DNA from: Kalmusia sp. IMI 367209
Lineage: Eukaryota > Ascomycota > Dothideomycetes > Pleosporales > Didymosphaeriaceae
Length of the DNA: 64,000 bases
NCBI GenBank assembly: GCA_027946365.1
Contig: JAPEUQ010000014.1
Location: 806,001-870,000 of the forward strand
Direction: 5' to 3'
The notes under the pieces are model-generated. The model was not told where the DNA came from. It was given only the letters and a program-made list of their open reading frames with translations, and ran no database searches. Shown here piece by piece: positions 47,749 to 58,213 of this stretch. Position 1 is the first letter of the stretch. Every line of letters starts with the position of its first letter. Made by a program: the position numbers and the translations under genes.

Positions 47749-49692
47749 TTTGAAGAGCGTAAAATACGTGGCTTTATGCTACAGGTTCAACGCCATGGCA
47801 AACTCGATATTTTCCTGTGATAGATTTGTACCAAAATTCGTTTCTGCGGCTTAGGATGGAGGATGTCTAATCCCTAGAAAGACCTCACATGCAACTGAAC
47901 CTCATCAAAAGGGGTGAATGATAGCTGAGTTGATTTGATTAATCCCCGGCGGTGTAATTTGTCCCTTCGGTAACCTATTCTACCACATGTGCGCCACTAG
48001 GACCGGGCACTCGATCCTCTTAACCAACCACTTGAGCCCCACAACGTCATACGCTTCCCGTATAAAAGCTCAATATTCACTAGAAAATTGACGGGTTACC
48101 GCCGTATAGTTCCGTTCCTCGAAATGTCGCAAAGTCTTAGTGAGTGTTGCCTAGATAAATTCGAGATAGATTCTGATGTAGTGTGTGAAAGGTGATGAGT
48201 AGCTACTAGAAAGCGGGCTATGAGGCAATCGCTCGTGCTACGTAACTGTACATCTGCCATAAGGGCCTTTTGCTAGAATTGAGCCCTTTATTTCTTTTAC
48301 TGTGAAGAGTTTTGATTCATGTATTCCTGTGATCCCAATCGTTGTCTGCTATATACTTGGTTACTATTGTCTCTTCCTCAACATATCCTACTTCATCGCT
48401 GGAAGTGATCTCTTCAGGAGGCATTTTCGACCTCTTCCTCTCCTAAAATCCAGGAGTGATACCATGTCTAACAAGTGCTTTCTATTTCATCTTCTCTTCT
48501 GTGGCAACGAGATATTTGCAGAGTTCCTAGGTAGACAGAATGATCTCTCATCTTCTACTATCAATCATTTATTAGTTCTTCACGGGCAAAAGCGCATAGT
48601 GAAAGTCATTTCCCGAGATAATTCATGAAGGTTCCCTTACTTATTATGGAATGACTGCCAGGAATATTAGAAATTAAAGACGAGCAAAAACAAATTAGGA
48701 GCGGAAAATACCTCACCTAGCCAGTCTAACACCTTCCACTTCTACGAATGTGCGACTTCAATAATAAACCCAGGATATTATGCGTTATAGGCCACACGTT
48801 CTACACGGAACTAGCGACCTCACCTAATTCACTACGTATAGCTCTCAACTAACTTCGGATCGCGTCCTCGACCCCATCTATAAAGAGCTCATATATGCCA
48901 GCAGGCGTTCAGATTGTAAGTCAATAATTTCCTCAGTCATGATCATATCTACAGCCATAGTTCGCCCCTATCTCTACTGCTTTTACGCAAACACACCATA
49001 GTTTATCCTTTACAAATCTCAACAGCGCCTCGTCATAGTTAAATAGGCAGTTTATTTAATCATAGCTTCCTAGCCCTAGCTGGGACTCTAATCTACGGGT
49101 CTTACTTAGTATTCGTTCCAGCTTGGATGTCTTTAAAAAGCACGATAACTTGCTAGGCTTAAGTAGTTCCTTATCGGTTAGCAGGGAGTTCAACAGCGAA
49201 TCTACAAAGCCGGAAGGGGGTGCAACGTACTCCGTCAATAATATAGTCATAGTCAGGAGTTGTGCTCTACTGTAAAATTGTACGGTGTTGTTGTGCGGAC
49301 AGGAAGCGGTAGAAGGCTTATGTGACTGACACAGAAACTGCGCCACGCAGCGCTCGCGTAGCAACTGTCAGGGGACTCTGCTCTCGGCTTTAGCGCTCCC
49401 ATCTGTGGAAAAGTTTTGTGGTGGCTATCTGGCGATTGATCGGATTTTCAATACAAGGTGTCCTATATATTATGTAAAAGACAATTTATGACTAATGGTT
49501 CGGGCCTGGCTTGACACGGCGTGCAAAGGCGCGCATGCGATCGCGGGACTTTAAACAATCACACAACTGGACCTAAAGCAACCCTGACTTGACCGCACAT
49601 CCGTCACGCCCGTGCGGGAAAAGTGTATCTGTACAATCTTTCATTTCCGTCACATGCATCTCATCGACGGCTAAGGTTGATGCACACTCCCA
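47749..49692. other. Intergenic, AT-rich, no supported gene
   Basis: Short frames at 48302-48628 (plus) and 49056-49364 (minus) have no domain or splice support. May contain decayed repeats, but none was recognised. Confidence 0.4.
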
Positions 49693-51054
49693 TTAACCCA
49701 ATGTATCGAATAATATCTCAATAGTACCATCGGTCCTCTTGAACGGCGCCAACTTATACCGCTTCGTACTTAAGCTCCACATGATATTGCCGACACAGCA
49801 TGTACGTACGGCCTCAATGTATCTATCCAGAGTACCCTCATCTGTAACGTTCTGCTTCATAACCACGGCTGCATCCTCGACGTGATCGGTTGCGGCCTGG
49901 ACTGCCTGAACGGCCGTGTTGACAGACTTCTGAAGAGATCCTTGATGTGAAACAAGGAGAGTAAGTAACGAGACATCGCCAGCCACAATTTCCTTATATC
50001 CCGACAGGATATCGTTGACGATGAATATGTGCTCAAGAGCAGAAGCCCACAATTGCGTGAGCGAAGCTGTGTTCAGTGCGGACGATGGTAGGTAGTTACC
50101 ACTAATAAACCTACTCCAATTAGTATGCGTGGAGGCCAACAACGATATCAAACTTACTCTCCAGCTACAACAAGGAATTTAACACTGATAGCTCCGACGC
50201 GATAGCCAAAGTACTTTTGAATAGTTGGTAGCTCTTGCGTATTGACAATCTTGAATTCCTCCTGCAGTGCCATCAAATAATCTGAGATTTCTCTCACAAG
50301 CGTATCAAGATGTTCCGCGTCGTACGATCTACGCAGAGGTCGAGAAACGTGCGTTTTCCAGAATTGCATGAGCATATCCTCGCTATCTTCGGGCTCCACG
50401 TCACCGTTCATGGTTTCAGGGATGTACACTAAGGCAGCCTTGAGTTGTGCTTCTGCGGCAGCATAGTTGTTTGAGACCATGGCATCCTCGTAGCGATCAT
50501 CCCAAAGGAAGAGCTAAAGAAGTTAGCACGAGATAGGAAGCAGGAAAGCATATTCCCTCTGAAGTCGAAGAAACATACCCAGACGAGGTAGTAGCCAATC
50601 CATAATACTTTGTCATAGTCGGCCCCAGGAGCCCACCATGCCGCCCATCCACCGATATCCGAGTTTAGCAAGCCTTGAAGCTCCTCAGGCTTACTCATCC
50701 TTAACAGTCAGTACTACTATGTCCTGGGATAACACAAAAACTTACTTCTTCAAAAGGTTATCTACAACGCTCCGAACATCATCCACACGTGGATGTTGCT
50801 TCGCCTTCCATCCACGTGCCTCCATCATTCCCTTCAAATCCGGGATGATGGCAGACTGTTTGCGCGTGGCATCTAGTGCAGCCGCACGCGTAGTAATCGA
50901 AGTACGCTCCGGAACAAGGGCTTTGATAGTGTAGAAGGCGGAGACAGCTGTGTATAGAGGTCAGGACACTTCAAAATGGCCTAGATATAGACTTACGCGG
51001 TAACGAAGGGCCTTCAACCTTCTCGTCTAGAGCAAGCATGTCAATGGACCCCAT
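49693..51054 (-). CDS. Class I sesquiterpene synthase (fungal terpene synthase family)
   Basis: Five exons on the minus strand: 51054-50997, 50947-50746, 50699-50579, 50513-50158 and 50110-49693, encoding 384 residues, the usual size for fungal sesquiterpene cyclases. Introns are 49, 46, 65 and 47 nt. The Asp-rich motif is LFLWDDRYED (Asp132-Asp133, Glu136), the NSE triad is NDILSGYKE (Asn278, Ser282, Glu286), and KRY (Arg363-Tyr364) near the C-terminus is the diphosphate-sensing RY pair. These residues bind three Mg2+ and the diphosphate of farnesyl diphosphate and drive ionisation and cyclisation; the product cannot be read from sequence. A cytochrome P450 is transcribed divergently 975 bp away, forming a two-gene terpene cluster. 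The first exon (MGSIDMLALDEK) is the least certain part. Confidence 0.9.
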
Positions 51055-51082
51055 GATCAAGGAGTTGTTCCAGAGATCTAAT

Positions 51083-51388
51083 CTACAAGAAACAAAAAGT
51101 CACTACTTCCAGAGGGAATGTGTGCTTGAGCCAGAGTAAGGTAGACCCAGTGTGTAAGGCGTCATGTGTTTCTGTAGCGGGTTGCAGATACTTATTAAAC
51201 ATCATGCTTGTTGCGATAATCAATCGACGATATTCGAATCCTTCAATGCGAGCCTAACTAGCCTCTCCTCGGCAATTGTCTAGGAGGGTAATCGCGGCGA
51301 GGATTGAAAGTGAACTTAGAATATCTTCATCCCAACATTCGTTGGCGTGTGATATGAAGTTCTGCGAGAAAGTGGCTACGCTTTGTGA
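51083..51388 (-). pseudogene. Coding-like remnant upstream of the terpene synthase
   Basis: One frame of 102 codons reads like real protein (FSQNFISHANECWDEDIL, then ARIEGFEYRRLIIATSMMF) but has one in-frame TAG at about 51257. It is preceded by a possible acceptor (CACTAG) and by another coding-like piece, NPFETHCTVRMRSIVRDQ, at about 51430-51490. I do not recognise the family. It lies inside the 975-bp interval between the terpene synthase and P450 genes, where a cluster-specific regulator would be one possibility, but no zinc-cluster motif is visible. Confidence 0.35.
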
Positions 51389-52029
51389 CTAGTGCCAAAT
51401 TAGTGCTTAGTGGGTAATTTACACCTTTTTGGTCTCGCACGATACTACGCATCCTAACCGTGCAGTGGGTTTCGAATGGGTTGCCGGTCCTTTAGTGGTC
51501 AGCACGTCGAAGCGTTGCAAGGTAGACAATCCTACTTCTTGTGCTGACTATGTGAAACTAGGAAGAACCTAGTCCTTCATGCAAGTACACACACATGCTG
51601 CCCAGGTAGAACTAACAGGATATATCGTTGAATGGTGGAGACTAGTCGCATTTTTCATGCAAGAGCTATCGCACTGGACATTCACCTTCTATGTATGGAG
51701 ATTACTGCTTATTTGTGGGTACCCTACCCTGTAGGAAGTGTAAGTAGCGTAGTGGCTCTGCATACACAATCTTGCACTGGACACACCGATACCTGAACAC
51801 GCAAACATATCACCGCAATCGTTTATGCCCTTCGCTTAAGCAGTTCCAGAGAGACGCGATCTTGGAAGTGGAGGTTGTTACAGTGTCTTACTAATCCTGA
51901 GAAACCTAACACGTTCACTGGGTATATAGTCGTGTTCGCCGCTCCTAAAGTCGAGATCACGGTAATACGTGTGGAGCCAATAACTTACACCAACGTATCT
52001 TTGAACTACGAGATCCTCAAATTTTCAAC

Positions 52030-53736
52030 ATGTGGCCTGAGGAGCTCATTGCAGTAGCGGCTGGCATCTGCCTACACATTGGTTACTTCCACCGAGGCGA
52101 GCATCACATGTATGGCGGGAAATATCTTCAGGCCTGCGTCTTCCTCTTTTGCGCTGCAAATCTGGCCTTGAATTCCTTCTGTCAATTACCGTTGACTTCA
52201 GCTTTAGCCCTCACTACGAAAGTTAGTAGCTGTGTATCTCTTGGCATCTACGGCAGTCTTCTCTGCTACCGGCTCCTTTGGCATCCACTCAATCGCTTCC
52301 CTGGCCCTTTCGCTGCCCGCATTAGCAGCGTCTGGTATAGCACTCAAGTTGCGAAAAGATTCGATTCCCACAGAGTTGCACTCAACCTATTCAAGCAGTA
52401 CGGTCCTTTTGTCCGTGTCGGCTCTTCCGATCTTATGATTGCACACCCTCTCGGCGTTCCCGCTCTCCATTCGGCGCAAAGCAAATGCCGTAAAGCTTCA
52501 TGGTACGATGAAGACTGGCCACGACTGTCTCTACACACCCTTCGAGACCACAAATTCCACCACGAGCGTCGACGCGTTTGGAGCCAGGTCTTCAGCGAAA
52601 AGGCCATACGCAGCTTCGAGAGTCGCATTGTCGTTTATAACGAAGCGCTCATGAATCGTTTATCAGAGTCTGCTGGCCAGCCTATCAACGCTTCGAAATG
52701 GGCCAACTACTACTCTTACGATGTCATGGGGGAACTAGCATTTGGAAAAGACTTCGGCATGCTCAAATCCGGCGAAGAGCGTTTCGCTGTTAGCCTCCTT
52801 GATGAAGCAATGGATATCCATGGCTTTAAATTCCCCACCTGGCTCTTCCGCATGCTTATTTTTACCCCTGGTTTGATGGGGGTATATTGGAAGTTCATCA
52901 AGTACTGCGATGAGCAGCTCGCCACTAAAATGGAGGAGGAGTTGATGGGCCGAAAGAACGACAAACTGAATCTAGTGCAGGCGTTACTCGCACAGGCGGG
53001 CCTAAGGCCTTCGCCTGCAGAGCTCACGCTCCTCCGAAGCGATACTAAACTCACCATTGTAGCTGGCTCTGATACTGGTGCAGCCACTCTGTCACACATT
53101 TTTTACGAACTCGCCCGTCACCCCGAGCATGTTATCAAGCTTCGGGACGAGTTGCTGCCTCTAATCAATCCTGACGGCTCATTTTCACACAAGGCTGTCT
53201 CCGAAGCGACACACCTGAACGCGACCATCACAGAGACACTAAGGCTTTACCCGGTTCCGCCCACCGCAATTGTGCGTAAGACTCCTCCAGAGGGGATCAT
53301 GATTGACGGCACATTCATACCAGGGGAGATGAATGTGTGGACCCCACAGTATGTGATCGGAAGGAGCGAACAAGCGTACGAGAGGCCAGAGGAGTTCTTG
53401 CCGGAGAGATGGTACGAGAAGCGGGAAGAGCAGATGGTGAAAGAGAAGGTAGCGTATGCGCCATTTAGTACTGGTAAATCCCTCTACAACTGCCTTGCAT
53501 AATAAGACTGCCATCGCTAACCAATGTTTACGTTAGGGCCGTATGGATGTGTTGGGAGGCCACTTGCCTTGATGCAGCTCAGGCTAGTTGTTGCGGACGT
53601 TGTCTCACGATTTGATATCGAGTTCCCTGCTGGCGAAGATGGTAGCAAGTTCATCGATAACGTCAAGGATCACTTCACGTGGGGCTTGGCAGACTTAATG
53701 CTTTGTTTTAAGCCGAGAGAGCAAAGCACTGCTTAG
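52030..53736 (+). CDS. Cytochrome P450 monooxygenase
   Basis: Two exons, 52030-53473 and 53537-53736, with a 63-nt intron just before the haem loop, encode 547 residues. The N-terminus has two or three hydrophobic segments (IAVAAGICLHIGYF; ACVFLFCAANLALNSF; SSCVSLGIYGSLLCYRLLW) before WHPLNRFPGP, so it is ER-anchored. I-helix AGSDTGAAT (345-353), ETLR (402-405), PERW and haem loop FSTGPYGCVGRPLA (Cys486) are all present. The usual Arg of FxxGxRxC is Tyr here, as in a group of fungal P450s with GPYGC. It is the likely tailoring oxidase for the neighbouring sesquiterpene synthase; this is inferred from divergent pairing. Enzymes of this type hydroxylate or epoxidise terpene skeletons using a P450 reductase. 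Confidence 0.93.
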
Positions 53737-54463
53737 AGCTATATTCGCTTGCGTTCCGCGGCACAACAAAAGTCGCACAATGTTGAGTTTAACGCCACGC
53801 TCTCCGCGTAAAATTAAGCAGACTTATCCACAAAATGGCTAAGCTCAAGAATTGAGTACTGGAGAAAGTCAACAATGTAGGTCAAACACTGCTCGTAATT
53901 CGAATTTTTTCCCTATCATTTTCCATTGCCCTAGTTCACGTTGAGAACGTTCTCGATTGTTTTTGAAGAACTTGGAGGTCAGCAAGTGCAGCTTGCATGT
54001 CAAGCAATACTATTCGTCCTAGGACCGGAACAATGCCTCTTCGCAGGAAGCAGCAGTAGCCGGTGTCGGCAGCAACCCTGGTGATCATCGTAAGACGTCT
54101 TCGTTCGTGACGAATCATTCATGTCAGTACCCACAACATCATTAGGCACAACACACGCAATGGTCCTTTGAGAAAAGTGATGCAGCAAGGATGGACTAAG
54201 CTTGTGTGGTCCCGATATTTTCCCAGATTTTACTCCATATGCTTAACCACTTCAGGCGCTAACAACGGCCGCTACCGGCTACACCCACCTACTAGCAGTA
54301 AGCGGGCTAGCTAATTGAGGGGTTTCGGGGTACTCTTTCCTCAGCAACTCCTCTCCCCGCTAGCGCCCGCTTGCGTGTCGCCTCAACCGCCTCATACTTA
54401 ACCCAGTCACGCAGTAAGGCTGCTAGGTTGCTTACGCTAGTGAGCGGGATAGGGGGTTCTAGA

Positions 54464-54491
54464 CCGACAGCTTTGTATGCATTCATTGCTT
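54464..54491 (+). repeat. 28-bp direct repeat, copy A
   Basis: CCGACAGCTTTG-T-ATGCATTCATT-G-CTT matches 57964-57991 with two transitions. Both copies lie upstream of a U1-like locus (348 and 250 bp before the RNA start), and the translated sense frames (PTALxAFI..) remain similar a little further, so a larger duplicated or transposon-derived segment is likely. Confidence 0.65.
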
Positions 54492-54741
54492 GGCATCTCC
54501 TAGGATCATCTGCCTTATCTTAGAACCCAAATATGGAAACTGAGCTAGATTTCACATACACTTATTCTTGGCATCTACCGGGCTTATGAAAGTCGAAAGT
54601 TGGAAAGTGGACATAGTGTGCGCACTAACGCTGGAGACGCAATTCTATAATCTGGAAGTCAAAAGTTGGGGGCTAGCCGAATCTGGAAAAATGCCAAGGC
54701 TCTGATGTGGCCCCGTAGGAAGGAATTCACCGAAAGCGCAA

Positions 54742-54781
54742 TCATATGACACAGAGCTCGAGCCATCGCCACCCTCTATAG
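54742..54781 (+). promoter_or_regulatory. Upstream elements of U1-like copy 2
   Basis: TCATATGAC at 54742-54750 (about -70) and a degraded TATA-like TCTATAGAA at about 54775-54783 (about -36) occupy the positions of the elements before copies 1 and 3. Confidence 0.4.
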
Positions 54782-54811
54782 AACCCTACTACCCATCTCA
54801 ATAAGAGCGGC

Positions 54812-55081
54812 ATACTTACCTGATCAGAGGTCTCTAAGCTTAAAATTTAGAGCCTAGTCGTTCTCGCCTGCATTGCACTGTTGAAGTGGGTAACAGGATT
54901 GATTGTTCAATGCTTTGAGAGAAGCTGCTATAATAGTGCTAAGCTAATTACTAAGGGTAAACACAACCAATGTTCCTTCCTGTCACATGCTGCGGAACCC
55001 CTTCCGCCAACATGCACAACACGGAGCTCGGAGCGACTTCAGTTTCCTTCGGGGGCTTGACTGGGGCAATTTTTGCTGGTC
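54812..55081 (+). ncRNA. U1: U1 snRNA copy 2, split by an insertion (pseudogene)
   Basis: ATACTTACCTG at the start is the closest of the three to the general U1 5' end. The two halves, 54812-54878 and 55013-55081, join to a 125-nt 5'-end-to-Sm unit (Sm AATTTTTG at 55068-55075) once a 139-bp block (element plus one target-site copy) is removed. The stem-loop I sequence differs from copy 1 only by transitions (CTCTAA / TTAGAG with loop GCTTAAAATT), which keep the helix but destroy the CAAGAA loop. The break lies in the U1A loop right after ATTGCAC. Not expected to yield a functional U1. Confidence 0.7.
54879..55012. mobile_element. 134-bp insertion with solo-LTR hallmarks
   Basis: The element begins TGTTG and ends CAACA, a perfect 5-bp terminal inversion with the TG...CA ends of LTR retroelements, and is flanked by a 5-bp target duplication TGCAC (54874-54878 and 55013-55017). 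It holds AT-rich DNA with a possible TATA (CTATAATA). No internal coding is present. A short MITE is the alternative. It is not a GT-AG intron in any allowed register. Confidence 0.65.
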
Positions 55082-55089
55082 CATCCGTA

Positions 55090-56229
55090 AAGAAATTTCG
55101 TGCTGGCTGTTTGCAACCAGATGTGCTCGAGTAATATTCAAGCCACTCATTCTGTATGTTTTTAACCTCCATAGCTAGAGTTGATATGGCCGACAAACCA
55201 GAGAGTTGCCCGATTTATCTCTTGAGTTAGGCTGACGCGTTTGAACCGGTTGAGACCCGTTCAGAATGGAAGACACATTATTCCTAAATTAGAGAACCGG
55301 ACCGCGCGTCACAAGGGAACCATGATATATCTCCTTGAAAATTGTAGGAGGGTCGCTTTCGCCGACAGCAGCATGGCACCGAATAGAACTCGCGACATGT
55401 GGGTAGTCAGCGCCCAAAAGCTCTGAGAGATCTACATGGCCAAGGCCGTCGATATTTTCAGAGCATCATGTTCTTGGCACCCTGCTTCCGTGATAAAACC
55501 GAACGCAATAAGCCGCTGATATAAGCTGCTCAGTATGTAGAGTTGAATTAGTGTGTCCAGCTATCGGGGAACATTGAGTGATAGGATCTACGAGCTTCCT
55601 GCAATGCCCTGCGTTGAAGTCACTTAGGCGGCGAAGATTTGCCCGATGAGGCTCTGCTGGTGGCAGCCAGCGTGGATTGCAGCCTTGTCACGGCGATCCT
55701 TTCGAGAGAAGAGAAAGCAACATGTTTAATAGTGGTCGGTTCATATTTCAAAGGAATCAGCCTATATTATATCAGTCCACGTGAAGCCATTTGATCCTCC
55801 CTAAGCCTAAGCTCCCAGATCACCAGAATGTCGTCACCATTGATGCTCACTTATTTTACTGCATTGGCCTTTCACGCTGCTGGTGATGCTGTGAATTTTA
55901 TACGGTAATGAAGATGCTTCTTGTTTCCATACTCTAAGCTGCCATTGTAGAGGAAGCGAGGGATCTACGTGAATGAGCATTTCAATTGTCCGTAGATCCC
56001 AACAATCCGCCTCCACGTATGATATATGTCTCCTTCAAAGGAATCCGAAGTCGAGCGGTCCGCTGCTGGATATTATCACTTCAAAAAGAGTCGTTGGCAA
56101 TGAACTCCTTTTTCTTTGTAGGGCCATTCTCGCTGCGAATGATTTTGTATTTAGTTCCCTTGCGCAAGTCTAGGCACACGAGGAATCTGCCGTAGTGTGC
56201 CGTAGTGTGCCTGAGCTATGATCATGATA
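55090..56229. other. Intergenic, no supported gene
   Basis: Short frames only. The 3' part may include the decayed 5' end of the AAA ATPase relic. Confidence 0.4.
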
Positions 56230-57605
56230 GACCGTTGAGAAGCATGGTCCGCAAACTCATGGTCCAGTCTGTTGAGAAGCCTTCGGCGTTCCTACTCTTT
56301 CGCTTGAACGGCTCCTTGTTGCTGTGTCCGAGAAGTACGGCATCGAGACTACCGGTTATAGTGAGAAGGATGGCATCAGGAACGACATGGTCGGCCTACT
56401 CGTTTTTTGTTCAACCCATATTCCTGCATACTGTCTCGCCAGCAAGAAGTAGGGTTCGATACTGATCCATCGGCTGAAACCCATCAAATCGGGCGACAGA
56501 GCATTTAACTCACTGCAGATCAACGATTTCACCAAGTCTCTCGTCATCTCCCTGGTCAGGGGACACCAAAATACAGGTAACGATGCGGACGACTTTGATG
56601 ACCTGATTAGCGGCAAGCGGCAAGGATCAGTCGTGTTTTTGCATGGTTGCGCGGATTGGCTCTAGAAAAACTATGCGACTCGAACTGGACGTGAAAATGG
56701 AAATATTAGCGCTGGCTTTATATTGATATAGGACACACGACATCGACAAGACGCCGATAGTAAGTGAGTATGACATTTCCCTCCCTTGGGACTAGTGTAG
56801 GCGATTTCAAAGCTGATGGTGGTGTGCCAGAGAGCTTTGCAGAGATCATAGGCTGTCCTCTCTACAACCTCTCGGGAGGATAGCTAGACGTTGCCGTGTC
56901 AAAGATCGAAGAAAAATTATAAAACGTCTTCAATTTGGCTAACAATGGTTTGTCCTCTTTGACGAACCAGACGCTGTGATGTCCAAGCGAACCTCAAATA
57001 AACTCGAGCGAACATAGTCGCTGGTAAGTATTTTGTTTTAGGAATTTCTAACATAGGATAAGGAGCTTCTTGCGACCGATGCTGATACGGTAGCAACGAG
57101 ATAGTGTGGCTACAAATGCTCGAGTACTTTGAAGGCATTGTATTGTATTCCTCACCTCGAACCGGACTGGTGACTTCGGACGATGCCTTTCAAAGTCGTA
57201 TTCATCTCACCATCAATCTGTCCGAGCTAAGTCCTAAAAAGCGGAGAGAGATATGGAAAACACCCTTCACAAAGAACAAGCACATCTTTGAGGCCTCAGC
57301 AGGGCGACCGGAAATGTTTGCCACTCTCGGAAAGATGGTCATCAATATGCGATTATCCACCCTCCCTCTGAGCTTATTGAACATCACTGGCTCATTTGCG
57401 TAACAGGGTCGGACGATTAAGAATCTTCTCAGCACGGCTGCGTACCATGCTTGATCCTATAGTGAGCCATTGGCCATTTGCCACATCTATGATCCACATT
57501 TACGCTATCATCAAAGTGGAGTTGTCGGAGAATCCGAACATTGATGAAACCATGTTAGAGTTAGAGAGACTGATGTTGTTGAATGTCCCCGCTGGTCCGG
57601 CCTGA
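56230..57605 (+). pseudogene. Decayed AAA+ ATPase gene
   Basis: Fragments in changing frames match the fungal AAA ATPase family with an N-terminal DUF7025-like region. Seen in order are: RNDMVGLLVFCSTHIPAYCLASKK then TAG where Trp is expected; AFNSLQINDFTKSLVISLV; DDFDDLISGKRQGSVVFLHG. At this point the Walker A PPGVGKT is lost and replaced by CADWL-stop. Then come LYNLSGG-stop, KIEEKL-stop-NVF, a Walker B-like FVLFDEPDAVMSKRTSNKLER in another frame, and MLEYFEGIVLYSS...DDAFQSRIHLTINL with KKRREIWK. At least four stops and several frame changes are present. The stops fit C-to-T and G-to-A transitions (CAA to TAA, TGG to TAG). Non-functional. Confidence 0.75.
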
Positions 57606-57963
57606 TTCTGCTGCGACGAGAAATATTACTATGGTGGCCTAGAAGTATTTAAGAATTGAGGTATTCGTAGTAGCCAATTCGCCAAAATACAACGTTACTT
57701 AGTTCTTCCCCAAACTCATTTCAAGCCAGTCCGTCCCACGTCAGTGGCGACATGACGGCCAGTAGCTCGGGAGCTTGCATTTACCGGTGGAAGCATCTAA
57801 CGGCGTGCTTGAGCAGACTAGCAGTCTGCTGCTCATCCAGCATGACTACCAAATTGTTCAAAACTATTCACAAAGTACAGGATCGCTCGTGCGTGGCGCA
57901 AGTGTAGCTTCGTATGCGTTCAATGACACGATAAATACCTTAGATTTAGTGAGAGTAGCTAAG

Positions 57964-57991
57964 CCGACAGCTTTGCATGCATTCATTACTT
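57964..57991 (+). repeat. 28-bp direct repeat, copy B
   Basis: Partner of 54464-54491, two mismatches; lies 250 bp before the start of U1-like copy 3. Confidence 0.65.
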
Positions 57992-58142
57992 CACCTTTAC
58001 TAGGGTTTTCAAAACTAAGTTGGAAATCAAAGGTCGAAAAGTACTGACGATGATTGAGAAACACAATTACTCAAATGTAAAGTGAAATGTCAGAAGTCAG
58101 TCACGTGTCAGTATCACTAGGTGCGCCCAGGCGCTAGCTCAG

Positions 58143-58186
58143 TCACATGACCTAAAGCACGGACCGGCGACATCCATCTATATAAA
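58143..58186 (+). promoter_or_regulatory. Upstream elements of U1-like copy 3
   Basis: TCACATGACC at 58143-58152 (about -71) and TATATAAA at 58179-58186 (about -35). The ten-base element is identical to that of copy 1 while the DNA between is not, which argues for selection. It contains an E-box-like CACATG core; the factor is unknown. Confidence 0.55.
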
Positions 58187-58213
58187 CCTTCTACTCACCT
58201 AAATTTATTCTGC

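Larger units (their letters stand above)
53737..54811. other. Intergenic with transposon-like relics
   Basis: About 54300-54490 contains decayed coding-like DNA (minus strand: LAALLRDWVKYEAVEATRKRA followed by stops) that may derive from a transposable element. 54464-54491 is shared with the flank of U1-like copy 3. No intact gene was seen. Confidence 0.4.

Noticed and set aside
54879..55012. An mRNA-type intron in the U1 copy 2 gene
   Set aside because: In none of the registers allowed by the 5-bp repeat does the block begin with GT and end with AG; the TG...CA ends and target duplication fit an insertion better.
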